Shown here: piece by piece, positions 17,386-26,264 of the stretch
Numbering within the stretch: position 1 is the stretch's first letter
How the letters are laid out: every line of letters starts with the position of its first letter
DNA from: Rhodococcus globerulus NBRC 14531
GTDB lineage: Bacteria; Actinomycetota; Actinomycetes; Mycobacteriales; Mycobacteriaceae
Assembly: GCF_001894805.1 (NCBI RefSeq)
Contig: NZ_BCWX01000002.1
Location: forward strand, 682,001-746,000
Direction of reading: 5' to 3'
Length of the DNA: 64,000 nt
Program-made: the position numbers and the translations under genes
Notes under the pieces: generated by a model
What the model saw: only the letters and a program-made list of their open reading frames with translations
The model's database searches: none
What the model was told of the DNA's origin: nothing

Positions 17386-18723
17386 TCAGTCGAACTGGCA
17401 TCCACTCACCGGTACTCCATTGAAGCGATCGCGGAGGTAGTCGAATGCGTTGTTCGGGCCGAATCCGTCGATGATTTCCGGACCGAAGTGGTTAACAAAG
17501 GTTGTACCGGGTGCGATCGGTGGCAGGTCGTTGGTTCTGAAGGTGACCGTGGCACCGCGTGAGCACCACGACTGCGCAAGGCTGCGAGCCTGGGAATAGG
17601 GGATGGTGTCGTCGTTGATTCCGCTGGTCACGAGAACTGGAGACGTAGGCGTCAGGTTGCCGACCTGTTGTTCATCGAGAATCGTTGCCGCTTCAGGGAT
17701 CTCGTCCAAGTGTGCAAGGAGGGGCCGGCCGTCGACCGTCAGTGCGTCGGTGCGCATGAAGGGGTGTTTCACGATGATGTCGCCGACACATTCGGTGGAC
17801 AGTTGATCAAGAACCGCGCGCCCTTGCGGCGTGATTCGCTTGTCCAACGATGTATTCAGGTCAGGATAACGCGCGAGCAATCCGTTGATGTTGAATCCGA
17901 CGACCCCGCCGATCAGGTTGCCGTCGATCTGTCCGAGTACCGATCGCAGATCAGCGGGAGGAGCGCCAGCCCAGGTTCCCGCGAGATTGAGTTCCGGTGC
18001 GTAGCTCGGCTGGAGTTCGGCCGCTGCTGCAGCCGCTCCGCCGCCCTGCGAGTATCCCCAGAAAGCCAAGGGAGTGTCGGAGCCGGTTCCACTGAGAATG
18101 TTCGCCGCCCGGGCGGCGTCGAGCATTGCGTGTGCTTCTTCGATTCGATTGACGTAGGTGTGGACGCCGGGGGTGCCCAGGCCGATGTAGTCGGTGACAA
18201 AAACGCGGGCCCCCAATGCATTCCAGGTTCCGGCGGAGAACAGTTCCTGATTTGCGGACATCGACAGTGGATCGGTTTGGATCAGCAGTGCGTCGGGAAA
18301 GGCACGCGATGGTGCGCACTGGTCGCCTTGGCCCATCGTGCCCGGTCCGATGACAACGGTTGGTCGCTCGCCGGTCCCTTGCCACGGCTTCGACGAGTCG
18401 ATGTAGGTGCCCGTCACCGCGGCGGGCGTGCCGTCCTGGAGTCGTGATGTGTACATGACTCGTTGCGCCGGCGCGGGCCACGGACCGTTGTAGTCGGGTA
18501 GTGATGCCCGCAGGGTCATCGGTTCGGTGCGAATGACACTTCCGGGAACTTCTGGGAATTCCGCCGGCGGTTGATAAAACTCCGGGATCGCCGGAGCGGC
18601 AGCGGCTGGGTTGATCGCGGTGACGGTGCAGAGCGTCGTTGCGACGACGGACATGCCGACCACTGTGGCCATCCGGAGTCGTCGAGTGAGCGTGCGCCGA
18701 AATTCTGCGGACAACTTCTTCAT
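17386..18723 (-). CDS. secreted lipase (LIP family)
   Basis: 445 residues from the ATG at 18723 (GAGG just upstream). The N-terminal signal peptide has a basic stretch (FRRTLTRRLRM) and a hydrophobic core, with cleavage likely after AAAA at about residue 43. The secretory-lipase domain follows: an oxyanion region PTVVIGPGTMGQGDQCAP, VFVTDYIGLGTPG, the nucleophile elbow GYSQG with Ser225, a later Asp in SGINDDTIPYSQ, and a C-terminal His in FVNHFG. Cysteines (DQCAP, STECV, SWCSRG, SGCQFD) probably form disulfides. It hydrolyses triglycerides or related esters outside the cell. It diverges from the TetR gene. Confidence 0.92.
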   Translation of the reverse strand: MKKLSAEFRRTLTRRLRMATVVGMSVVATTLCTVTAINPAAAAPAIPEFYQPPAEFPEVPGSVIRTEPMTLRASLPDYNGPWPAPAQRVMYTSRLQDGTPAAVTGTYIDSSKPWQGTGERPTVVIGPGTMGQGDQCAPSRAFPDALLIQTDPLSMSANQELFSAGTWNALGARVFVTDYIGLGTPGVHTYVNRIEEAHAMLDAARAANILSGTGSDTPLAFWGYSQGGGAAAAAAELQPSYAPELNLAGTWAGAPPADLRSVLGQIDGNLIGGVVGFNINGLLARYPDLNTSLDKRITPQGRAVLDQLSTECVGDIIVKHPFMRTDALTVDGRPLLAHLDEIPEAATILDEQQVGNLTPTSPVLVTSGINDDTIPYSQARSLAQSWCSRGATVTFRTNDLPPIAPGTTFVNHFGPEIIDGFGPNNAFDYLRDRFNGVPVSGCQFD

Positions 18724-18930
18724 GGAAGCCTCTCGATGCGTGTCGACGACAGCGCACGAGTTGCTGCGATCGACAGAAAGAAGTGTGAAAGACGGTCCTC
18801 GGCAGAGTCCCGCGTGCCGGATCGGAACGCCGTACGCATAGGTGCGGCAATCGATCTCGGCAGTGCTCGGAAAGTGTGGTGCGGAGCCCACCCCTATGAG
18901 CTACCGGCGAGTAACAACATAGCCGATAAT

Positions 18931-18950
18931 TTCGTGAACTGGGTCACGAA
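18931..18950. promoter_or_regulatory. palindrome between lipase and TetR genes
   Basis: TTCGTGAACTGGGTCACGAA is a perfect 7-bp inverted repeat with a 6-base spacer. A related, looser pair TCACGA/TCGTGA lies at about 18975-19000. They sit in the 339-base gap 18724-19062 separating the divergent lipase and TetR genes, so they are good candidates for the TetR operator. The rest of the gap has an AT-rich part near the TetR start and nothing else I can assign. Confidence 0.6.
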
Positions 18951-19062
18951 CGTGTGATTTCGCCCGAAAATCTTCACGAATGGTTCGAAAATCGTCGTGA
19001 CCTGCGGCCTTGTTGCAATCCTGGTTTGGGTGAATCGGGTAGTAATAGGCGATAATTGTCCG

Positions 19063-19614
19063 GTGCGGTCGCAGCAGAAGATCTTGAACGCCACGCTTCG
19101 ACTGATCGAGGGTGGCGGGTTCGAGGCCGTCAACATGGCGGCGATCGCTCATGAGGCCGGTGTGTCGCGCCAGACTGTCTACTCCAACTTCGGGTCCCGT
19201 GAAGAAGTGGTGTCGAAGGCGATGTCCGATCTTACGGTCGAGATGTTGAGTGGTATCAAGGCTCGACTGGCTACTGTGGAGAGCGCCTGCGAATACGTCG
19301 TCGAATTCATCGTGGCGTCGCGGGCCGAGGTGCGGGCTCACCCAGTGCTGACGACGTTGTTGCTCGCCGAACGGGGTGATCCGGTGTTCTCGGCGGAAAT
19401 GATGGTACGTGCCAAACCTGTTGCACACGAGTTTCTTTCACCCATTGTCGAGCGAGGGCTCGCAACCGAGGAGGAGTTGGACGGCATTATCGAAATTGCC
19501 GTTCGACTGGGTTTGTCGGTCATCGCGTTCGACAGTGAGTCCATCCACTCCGACGACGATTTACGAACCTTTCTCACCCGCTGGCTTCAACCCGCAATGG
19601 GTTCCACAGCCTAG
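19063..19614 (+). CDS. TetR-family transcriptional regulator
   Basis: 183 residues from the GTG at 19063. The N-terminal helix-turn-helix is canonical: RSQQKILNATLRLIEGGGFEAVNMAAIAHEAGVSRQTVYSNFGSREEVVSKAM. The C-terminal ligand domain ends ESIHSDDDLRTFLTRWLQPAM. A GATAAT at 19051-19056 lies only 6 bases before the GTG, so the message may be leaderless; a GTG at 19030 is an alternative start. The gene lies between a divergent lipase and the downstream cholesterol-oxidase-like gene and could regulate either. The effector is unknown. Confidence 0.88.
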   Translation: MRSQQKILNATLRLIEGGGFEAVNMAAIAHEAGVSRQTVYSNFGSREEVVSKAMSDLTVEMLSGIKARLATVESACEYVVEFIVASRAEVRAHPVLTTLLLAERGDPVFSAEMMVRAKPVAHEFLSPIVERGLATEEELDGIIEIAVRLGLSVIAFDSESIHSDDDLRTFLTRWLQPAMGSTA

Positions 19615-19639
19615 ATATCAGCCTTCTCTTCAACTTTTC

Positions 19640-19668
19640 TTGACACTTTTCCGGTAAGTGTCTAGTTT
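19640..19668 (+). promoter_or_regulatory. promoter with overlapping operator, upstream of the cholesterol-oxidase-like gene
   Basis: A TTGACA (19640-19645) and a TAGTTT (19663-19668) are 17 bases apart, a good sigma70-type promoter. Between and over them lies a perfect inverted repeat GACACTT (19642-19648) and AAGTGTC (19656-19662) with spacer TTCCGGT. A protein bound there would cover both promoter elements. It does not match the KstR consensus. The site is 113 bases before the ATG at 19781. Confidence 0.6.
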
Positions 19669-19780
19669 TGGACTCGCTCGGTTGTTTTGTCCATACGGAA
19701 CTAGGCACTTCCCCCTGATTTCTGGTGCCCCGTGAGTTTTCGCCGCCGGCACATCGGCGATTCACCAAGGGAGCACAGCT

Positions 19781-21370
19781 ATGTCTGCACTGAAACGGCG
19801 AGCCTTTCTGTCCGGAGTCGCCGCGGCAATGGCCGCAGTGGCGATACCGAGTGTTGCTCGGGCCGGTACCTCTGCCAGAACCGTCGGGGTGCCACTCACC
19901 CGCGAAGAACACCGCGTTGTCGTGATCGGTTCAGGATTCGGTGGCGGCGTGACCGCGCTTCGTCTGGCCGAGGCGGGCGTTCCGGTTACGGTGCTGGAGA
20001 GGGGAATTCGGTGGCCGTCGGGTCCCAATGCCGAGACATTTCCCCATCCGGCCAGTCCTGACAAACGGATCCTGTGGCACCAGTCCAATCCGACGCTCTT
20101 CGGGAGAGAAGTTGCTTTCGAGCCGTACGTCGGGTTGCTGGAGACGGTGTCCGGGGAGAACATGACATCGATCTGCGCGGCCGGCGTTGGCGGTGGATCG
20201 TTGGTGTATCAGGGTATGACGCTGCAACCTGCCGAATCCGTCTTCAGCGAGCACTTTCCCGAGCAGTTGGACTACGCGACGATGGACCGCGTCCACTATC
20301 AGCGCGTGGCATCCATGCTGCAACTCGCCGTAGCGCCGGACGAGCTGGTCGAGAGTCCGAATTACGAGGCTGCCCGTGTATTCGCCCGCAATGCAACGCG
20401 TTCCGGGCTTCCGGTGTCGAAGATTCCGATGCCGATCGACTGGGACTTTGCGCTGGCCGAACTGCGCGGTGAGATGAAAGCCTCGTACACCAACGGCGAT
20501 GGCGCACTGGGCGTGAACAACGGCGGCAAGCACTCCGTCGACGTCACCTACATTGCCGCCGCAGAAGCCACAGGATTGGTGAAAGTCGAGACGCTGCACC
20601 AGGTTACCGACGTCGAACGCGCGGAAGACGGCCGATGGCGGGTATATGTGAACCGCACCGACATGTCCGGGCGGGTGCTCGAGAACAAGATCCTGACGAC
20701 AAAGGCGCTGGTCATGGCCGCGGGCAGCGCCAACACGACCAAGTTGCTCGTGCGGGCCGGTGCGCAGGGGCGGATTCCCGATCTGCCCGGCGAGTTGGGC
20801 GGCGGCTGGGGCACCAACGCCGACCGCATCTACATCTGGTCCGACCCCACCGAGAATTTCGGTAGCACCCAAGGCGGCCCGGTTGTCTACGGAAGCCGGA
20901 ACTGGGACGACCCGGATTCGGCGTTCACCCTCATTCAGGCGTCGTTCCCGCCGGTGCCGTTCGATGCGCACAGCACGGTAATGGTCGGATTCGGTGTCAG
21001 TAGAGACCGAGGCCGGTTTGTGTACGACTCCGCGCGGGACGAGGCAGTGCTCCGTTGGCCGAAGGACGGCGACTCTGCTATCCAGCTAGGCCACATCGGG
21101 CCGGCCGCCCACAAGATCGCCGGGAACACCGGCATCCTCACCGACACGAATGCGCTGCTGTCGTCGACGTGGCATCCGCTCGGCGGCGCGTGTATGGGAA
21201 CGGTCTGCGATCTCGAAGGTCGCGTGCAGGGCCAGCGCGGACTGTACGTGCTTGACGGTGCCTTGATGCCGGGTAATGCTGCTGCGTGCAATCCGTCGAT
21301 GACTATCGCTGCCGTGGCGGAGCGGGCACTTGACTACATTGTGAAAGAGGATGTCGGAACAGTGTTTTGA
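19781..21370 (+). CDS. GMC-family cholesterol-oxidase-like FAD enzyme, Tat-exported
   Basis: 529 residues. The N-terminus KRRAFLSG followed by a hydrophobic stretch and AxA (about residue 28) is a twin-arginine signal. The FAD-binding Rossmann motif is VVVIGSGFGGG (47-57). The C-terminal signature HPLGGACMG...GLYVLDGALMPG...CNPSMTIAAVAER matches class I cholesterol oxidases, with His465 and Asn504 at the catalytic positions. It should oxidise and isomerise a 3-beta-hydroxysteroid, using O2 and making H2O2. GGGAG precedes the ATG. It is monocistronic: promoter at 19640, hairpin at 21395. The exact sterol substrate is not proven. Confidence 0.88.
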   Translation: MSALKRRAFLSGVAAAMAAVAIPSVARAGTSARTVGVPLTREEHRVVVIGSGFGGGVTALRLAEAGVPVTVLERGIRWPSGPNAETFPHPASPDKRILWHQSNPTLFGREVAFEPYVGLLETVSGENMTSICAAGVGGGSLVYQGMTLQPAESVFSEHFPEQLDYATMDRVHYQRVASMLQLAVAPDELVESPNYEAARVFARNATRSGLPVSKIPMPIDWDFALAELRGEMKASYTNGDGALGVNNGGKHSVDVTYIAAAEATGLVKVETLHQVTDVERAEDGRWRVYVNRTDMSGRVLENKILTTKALVMAAGSANTTKLLVRAGAQGRIPDLPGELGGGWGTNADRIYIWSDPTENFGSTQGGPVVYGSRNWDDPDSAFTLIQASFPPVPFDAHSTVMVGFGVSRDRGRFVYDSARDEAVLRWPKDGDSAIQLGHIGPAAHKIAGNTGILTDTNALLSSTWHPLGGACMGTVCDLEGRVQGQRGLYVLDGALMPGNAAACNPSMTIAAVAERALDYIVKEDVGTVF

Positions 21371-21394
21371 GCTGCCGCACAGTGTGAACTATCG

Positions 21395-21431
21395 CGAACG
21401 GCGCACCCGGAAAATTCGAGTGCGCCGTTCG
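21395..21431. terminator. bidirectional hairpin between choD-like gene and fadB
   Basis: CGAACGGCGCAC (21395-21406) and GTGCGCCGTTCG (21420-21431) form a perfect 12-bp stem around a 13-base AT-rich loop. It lies between two convergent genes and is followed by GCTTTGT. Confidence 0.8.
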
Positions 21432-21451
21432 GCTTTGTCAGAGCGAGAGAA

Positions 21452-23557
21452 TCAGACGCTTGCAACACCAGGCGCGAGGAAGCGCTTGCCGTTGACGGCC
21501 TCGGAGGTGCCGGTGCGGTCCAGGTACGGCGTGATGCCACCGTTCCAGAATCCGAATCCGCCGCCGAGCAGCAGGCAGAGGTCGATGTCCTCGGCTGCCG
21601 CTACGACGCCTTCGTCGAGCATGATCTGGATTTCCTCGGCGAAGGCACGGCGTGTGCGCTCGAGTACTTCTTCCGAGGTGGACACCTTGTCACCTCGAGG
21701 CCACAGCGCGGCAACCTCGGGATCGACAGCTTGGCCGTTCTCGCCCCAGGTCCAGACGCCGGGCTTGCGGGCTTCGACCAGTGCTTCGAGACCGGGCGAG
21801 CTCTTGAACCGTTCCGGGTACGACGCCTGCAGGGTCTCGCCGGTGTGCAACGCGACTGCGGGTCCGACGAGGGCCAGCAGGGTGAACGGCGACATCGGCA
21901 TACCGAGTTCGGCGATGGCATTGTCCGCGACGTCGAAGGGGGTGCCTTCGTCGACGGCGGACATGACCTCACCCAAGGTGCGGGTGACGAGGCGGTTGAA
22001 GACGAAGCCGGCCTTGTCGCCGCACAGGACAGCAGACTTCTTCAGTGACTTCGCGGTGGCGAAAGCCGTTGCGAGCGTAGCGTCGTCGGTCTTGCTGCCC
22101 TTGATGATCTCGAGGAGCGGGAGAACGGCAACCGGGTTGAAGAAGTGGAAGCCCACCACGCGCTCGGGATGCTTCAGCTCGGACGCCATCTCCGTGATGG
22201 AGAGCGACGAGGTATTGGTCGCGAGGATGGTTTCGGGAGCGATAAACTGCTCGAGTTCCGCGAAGACCTTCTTCTTGACATCCATATTCTCGAAGACGGC
22301 TTCGATGACGAAGTCGGTCTTGGCAAACGCGGCCTTGTCGAGTGAGCCGGAGACGAGGGCCTTGAGACGGTTCGCGGCGTCGGGGGACAGGCGCCCCTTG
22401 CCGAGGAGCTTGTCGATCTCGGTGTGGACGTAACCGACACCCTTGTCGATGCGCTCCTGGTCGATGTCGGTCAGGATGACCGGCACCTTGAGCTGGCGGA
22501 CGAAGAGCAGCGCGAGCTGGCTGGCCATGAGACCGGCACCGACGATGCCGACGCCGTTGACCTTGCGGGCCAGCGAACGGTCGGGCGCTCCGGCGGGACG
22601 CTTGGCGCGCTTGTTCACCAGATCGAAGGCATACAGGCCGGCGCGGAGCTCGTCGGTCAGGAGGAGATCGGCAAGCGCCTCGTCCTCGGCCGCAAAGCCC
22701 TTGTCGAGCGAAGCCGCATCCGTGATGTCGGTGGTGCGAGCCAGTTCGAGCAGCTCGACAGCCTTGACGGCGCCGGGAGCGTTGCCCTTGGTCTTACCGT
22801 CGACGATGGCCTTCGCACGGGCGATCGCGTCGTCCCAGCCCTGGCCGCGATCGATCTCGGGGCGAGCGGGGGTGACGGTACCGGCGAGAACCTGCGCGGC
22901 CCAGGCGAGTGACTGCTCGATGAAGTCGGCGGAATCGAGAACGACGTCGACGACGCCGAGTTCGAGTGCCTTCTTGGGGGAGAGCACCTTGTTCTGGTTG
23001 AGCGAGTTCTCGATCACCACGGTGACGGCGTTGGACGGGCCGACGAGGTTGGGGAGCAACTGCGTGCCACCCCATCCGGGGACCAGGCCGAGGAATGCTT
23101 CCGGAAGACCGAGTGCGCCCGCGTTGGCGGCAACCGTGCGGTAGTGGCTGTGCAGGCCGACCTCGAGGCCACCGCCCAGTGCGACACCGTTGATGAAGGC
23201 GAACGTGGGAACGGAGGACTCACGCAGGCGTCGGAACACCTTATGGCCCAAGCGGCCCAGCTCGAGTCCCTGCTCACGTGAGGTGATCGCGGGAACACCC
23301 TTGAGGTCCGCACCGGCGGCGAAGATGAACGGCTTGCCGGTCACGGCGATGGCGACCGGGTTCGCGGCAAAAGCTTCGTCCAGTGCGGCGTCGAAGGATG
23401 CGAGCCCGCCGGGGCCGAAGGACGACGGCTTGGTGTGGTCGAAGCCGTTGTCGAGGGTGATCAGTGCAAACGGGCCCTCGATGCCGGGGACCGAGATGAT
23501 CTTGGTGTACGCGTTCGTCACGACCTCGTCGGCGAATGCTGTTGCAATATCAGACAT
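21452..23557 (-). CDS. fadB: fatty-acid oxidation complex alpha subunit (enoyl-CoA hydratase/3-hydroxyacyl-CoA dehydrogenase)
   Basis: 701 residues. Residues 1-220 are a crotonase domain with the oxyanion segment AGADLKG (81-87), NGVALGGGLE (123-132) and catalytic Glu153 in LPEAFLGLVPGWGGTQ. A Rossmann domain follows with GVGIVGAGLMA (335-345) and the dehydrogenase catalytic region VVGFHFFNPVAVLPLLEII. Two C-terminal helical domains complete it. It hydrates enoyl-CoA and oxidises 3-hydroxyacyl-CoA in beta-oxidation, and forms a trifunctional complex with FadA. It starts directly after the fadA stop codon on the same strand, so the operon order is fadA-fadB. The family resembles Rv0860. Confidence 0.95.
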   Translation of the reverse strand: MSDIATAFADEVVTNAYTKIISVPGIEGPFALITLDNGFDHTKPSSFGPGGLASFDAALDEAFAANPVAIAVTGKPFIFAAGADLKGVPAITSREQGLELGRLGHKVFRRLRESSVPTFAFINGVALGGGLEVGLHSHYRTVAANAGALGLPEAFLGLVPGWGGTQLLPNLVGPSNAVTVVIENSLNQNKVLSPKKALELGVVDVVLDSADFIEQSLAWAAQVLAGTVTPARPEIDRGQGWDDAIARAKAIVDGKTKGNAPGAVKAVELLELARTTDITDAASLDKGFAAEDEALADLLLTDELRAGLYAFDLVNKRAKRPAGAPDRSLARKVNGVGIVGAGLMASQLALLFVRQLKVPVILTDIDQERIDKGVGYVHTEIDKLLGKGRLSPDAANRLKALVSGSLDKAAFAKTDFVIEAVFENMDVKKKVFAELEQFIAPETILATNTSSLSITEMASELKHPERVVGFHFFNPVAVLPLLEIIKGSKTDDATLATAFATAKSLKKSAVLCGDKAGFVFNRLVTRTLGEVMSAVDEGTPFDVADNAIAELGMPMSPFTLLALVGPAVALHTGETLQASYPERFKSSPGLEALVEARKPGVWTWGENGQAVDPEVAALWPRGDKVSTSEEVLERTRRAFAEEIQIMLDEGVVAAAEDIDLCLLLGGGFGFWNGGITPYLDRTGTSEAVNGKRFLAPGVASV

Positions 23558-24778
23558 TTAGTTAACTCCTGCCTGGTAGTCAGCGTGGTTCGGGTTCTCC
23601 CAGATGACGGTGCCACCCATGCCGAGGCCGATGCACATGGTGGTCAAGCCGTAGCGCACGTCGGGGCGTGTCGCGAACTGGCGGGAGAGCTGCGTCATCA
23701 GGCGCACGCCCGACGAGGCGAGGGGGTGGCCACACGCGATGGCGCCGCCCCACTGGTTGACGCGGGGGTCGTCGTCGGCGATGCCGTAGTGCTCGAGGAA
23801 CGCGAGAACCTGAACCGCGAACGCTTCGTTGATCTCGAAAAGTCCGATGTCCTCGATCTTCAGACCGGTGCGTGCCAGAAGCTTCTCGGTGGCGGGGACC
23901 GGTCCGATACCCATGACCGCGGGGTCGACGCCCTGGTAGGCAAAGCCGACCATGCGCATGCCGACAGGCAGTCCGAGCTCCGCTGCGGTGTCTTCACCGG
24001 CGAGAAGTGCTGCCGTGGCGCCGTCGTTGAGGCCTGCGGCGTTACCGGCGGTGATGCGCCCGGCGGGGCGGAACGGCGCTTTGAGCTTCGCGAGGTCTTC
24101 GACGGTGGTTCCGGGGCGCGGCGGCTCGTCCTCGGTGGCGAGCCCCCAACCGGCTGCGCTGCGGGTCGCGACGGGAACCAGCGTGTCGGCGATGAAGCCG
24201 GCCTTCTTGGCAGCGTCGTACTTGTTCTGGCTGTTCACGGCGTAGGCGTCCGTGCGGTCTTTGGTGATGGTCGGGAACCGGTCGTGCAGGTTCTCTGCGG
24301 TGTTACCCATCACGAGTGCGCTCGGGTCGACCAGACGGTCGGCGAGGAAGCGCGGGTTGGGGTCTGCGCCCTCACCCATCGGGTGGTGGCCCATGTGCTC
24401 GACGCCACCGGCGACAACAACGTCGTACTGGCCGAAGCCGATGCCCGACGCGGTGGTAGTGACGGCGGTCATCGCGCCGGCGCACATGCGGTCGATGGCA
24501 AATCCGGGGACGGTTTCGGGCAGGCCGGCGAGGATCGCGGCGGTGCGGCCGATGGTCAGTCCCTGGTCACCGGTCTGAGTGGTGGCAGCGATCGCCACTT
24601 CGTCGATCCGCGCGGGATCCAGCTGCGGATTGCGACGAAGCAGTTCGCGGATGGCTTTGACGACCAGGTCGTCTGCACGCGTCTCGGCGTACATGCCCTT
24701 GGGGCCTGCCTTGCCGAACGGGGTGCGAATGCCGTCGACAAAGACGACGTTGCGTTGGTTGTGTGTGGATGGAGCCAC
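23558..24778 (-). CDS. fadA: acetyl-CoA acyltransferase (3-ketoacyl-CoA thiolase)
   Basis: 406 residues from the GTG at 24778, which has AGGAGG 8 bases upstream; this rules out an upstream in-frame ATG. Thiolase signatures are intact: nucleophile Cys99 in IDRMCAGAM, NEAFAVQ, NQWGGAIACGHPLASSGVR with the catalytic His, and Cys in TTMCIGLGMGG near the C-terminus. It cleaves 3-ketoacyl-CoA with CoA to shorten the chain by acetyl-CoA. It is the promoter-proximal gene of fadA-fadB. The 161-base upstream gap contains an imperfect palindrome centred on ACCGGT (about 24890) that could be a regulator site. Confidence 0.95.
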   Translation of the reverse strand: MAPSTHNQRNVVFVDGIRTPFGKAGPKGMYAETRADDLVVKAIRELLRRNPQLDPARIDEVAIAATTQTGDQGLTIGRTAAILAGLPETVPGFAIDRMCAGAMTAVTTTASGIGFGQYDVVVAGGVEHMGHHPMGEGADPNPRFLADRLVDPSALVMGNTAENLHDRFPTITKDRTDAYAVNSQNKYDAAKKAGFIADTLVPVATRSAAGWGLATEDEPPRPGTTVEDLAKLKAPFRPAGRITAGNAAGLNDGATAALLAGEDTAAELGLPVGMRMVGFAYQGVDPAVMGIGPVPATEKLLARTGLKIEDIGLFEINEAFAVQVLAFLEHYGIADDDPRVNQWGGAIACGHPLASSGVRLMTQLSRQFATRPDVRYGLTTMCIGLGMGGTVIWENPNHADYQAGVN

Positions 24779-24939
24779 GCGAATTCCTCCTGATGGAGAT
24801 GCCCACCACGCGCTGGGCGGATGGGACTTACGGTTCGGCAATCACGGCCAAGCGTCCGGCCTTGTAACAAGCGTACTACTGCCCATTACTCACCGGTAAC
24901 TTAACGGGTCGAATTGCTCCACCCACACCCGCAACCCCG

Positions 24940-26253
24940 TCAGGATTCGCCGTTTGCCGCTGCTTCCTCCTCGGCTGCGACCGCGTCGTCCTCTGCCGGA
25001 ACTATCGAGTTCAGCGCCTCGGCGAGGACCGGCACGGTCAAGGTGCGCTGCCACAATCGGGCGCCGCCGGACGTGAGCTTCGTCTCGATCGCAGCCGTGA
25101 CCACGGCGATGTCCGATCCCGGCGCGATTGTCCAGTCCCAGCACAGACGACGCACCAGCTCCGGTTGCAGCAGATTCTCGACGGGGACCGATACTTCGGA
25201 ACTGAGATCCGACAAGGCTGCGCGGGCTGCGGTCAGACGATCGGCGGCTTCGGGATCCTGACGCGCCCACCGTCCGGGAGCTGGCGGGCCGATGTTCGGC
25301 GGAGTCTTCGGGGGAAGCTCGCTGTCCGGCAGGGACCGAGCTGATTCCAATGCAGTCATCCAGATTCGTGAATAGCGTCGTTGCCTCGGTCCGCCGAACA
25401 CGGGCAGCGACCGCAGCGCATCCATCGACCGGGGATCCTTGAGCGCCGCGTCGATGATCGCCGAATCCGGCAGCACTCGGCTGGGAGACACGTCGCGCTT
25501 ACGTGCGAGATCTTCACGCGCCTGCCACAGCGCCCGGACCGCAGCCAATTGGCGAGTGGTCTTCAGTGACGTGATGTGCGACGTGCGGCGCCAGCGATCC
25601 GGCTTCGGCTTCGGCGGGCCGGCAAGTCGAATGTGCTCGAATTCTTCTTTCGCCCAATCCAATTTGCCTTGTGCACGCAGTTCGGCTTCCATGGCGTCGC
25701 GCAATTCCAGCAGCACTTCGACGTCGAGCGCGGCGTAGTTCAGCCATGGTGCCGGCAGTGGCCGTGTCGACCAGTCGGCGGCGCCGTGGCCCTTGCGAAG
25801 CTCGACATGCAACGTGCGTTCCACGATCGCGGCCAGACCGACCCGTTCGAATCCGGCCAGTCGGCCCGCCAATTCAGTGTCGAAAAGTACAGCCGGATAC
25901 AACCCCAACTCGGCCAGTCCGGGCAGATCCTGATCTGCGGAATGCAGAACCCACTCCAGAGGGTTGATCGCCTCGGCCAGCGGTGCCATGTCCGTGGCGG
26001 TGGGGATCGGATCGATCAGAAACGAGCCGGCGCCCTCACGTCTGAGCTGAATCAGATACGCACGGGCGGAGTACCGGAATCCCGACGCACGCTCGGCGTC
26101 AACAGCCAAAGGCCCGGTGCCCGCTGTCAATTCAGCGGCAGCCTTCGCGATCCCGTCTGCGGTGGTGATGACATCAGGCACACCGTCACGCGGCACCAGG
26201 AGTGGTTCGACATCGGACGTGGGCTCGGTTGCATCATCGGTGACTTCGGACAT
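24940..26253 (-). CDS. ribonuclease D-like 3'-5' exonuclease with HRDC domain
   Basis: 437 residues from the ATG at 26253. The DEDD exonuclease domain covers about 40-210: PLAVDAERASGFRYSARAYLIQLRREG (first Asp-x-Glu), WVLHSADQDLPGL, VLFDTELAGRL and NYAALDVEVLLELRD. An HRDC helical domain follows (about 230-300, RQLAAVRALWQAREDLARKRDVSPSRVLPDSAIID) and then a C-terminal extension ending in an acidic/Ala-rich tail. It trims the 3' ends of structured RNAs. In M. tuberculosis the homologue (Rv2681) likewise lies beside DUF3000 and dxs1. Here a WS/DGAT gene is inserted between RNase D and DUF3000, 11 bases upstream. Confidence 0.9.
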   Translation of the reverse strand: MSEVTDDATEPTSDVEPLLVPRDGVPDVITTADGIAKAAAELTAGTGPLAVDAERASGFRYSARAYLIQLRREGAGSFLIDPIPTATDMAPLAEAINPLEWVLHSADQDLPGLAELGLYPAVLFDTELAGRLAGFERVGLAAIVERTLHVELRKGHGAADWSTRPLPAPWLNYAALDVEVLLELRDAMEAELRAQGKLDWAKEEFEHIRLAGPPKPKPDRWRRTSHITSLKTTRQLAAVRALWQAREDLARKRDVSPSRVLPDSAIIDAALKDPRSMDALRSLPVFGGPRQRRYSRIWMTALESARSLPDSELPPKTPPNIGPPAPGRWARQDPEAADRLTAARAALSDLSSEVSVPVENLLQPELVRRLCWDWTIAPGSDIAVVTAAIETKLTSGGARLWQRTLTVPVLAEALNSIVPAEDDAVAAEEEAAANGES

Positions 26254-26264
26254 GATCGATAACT

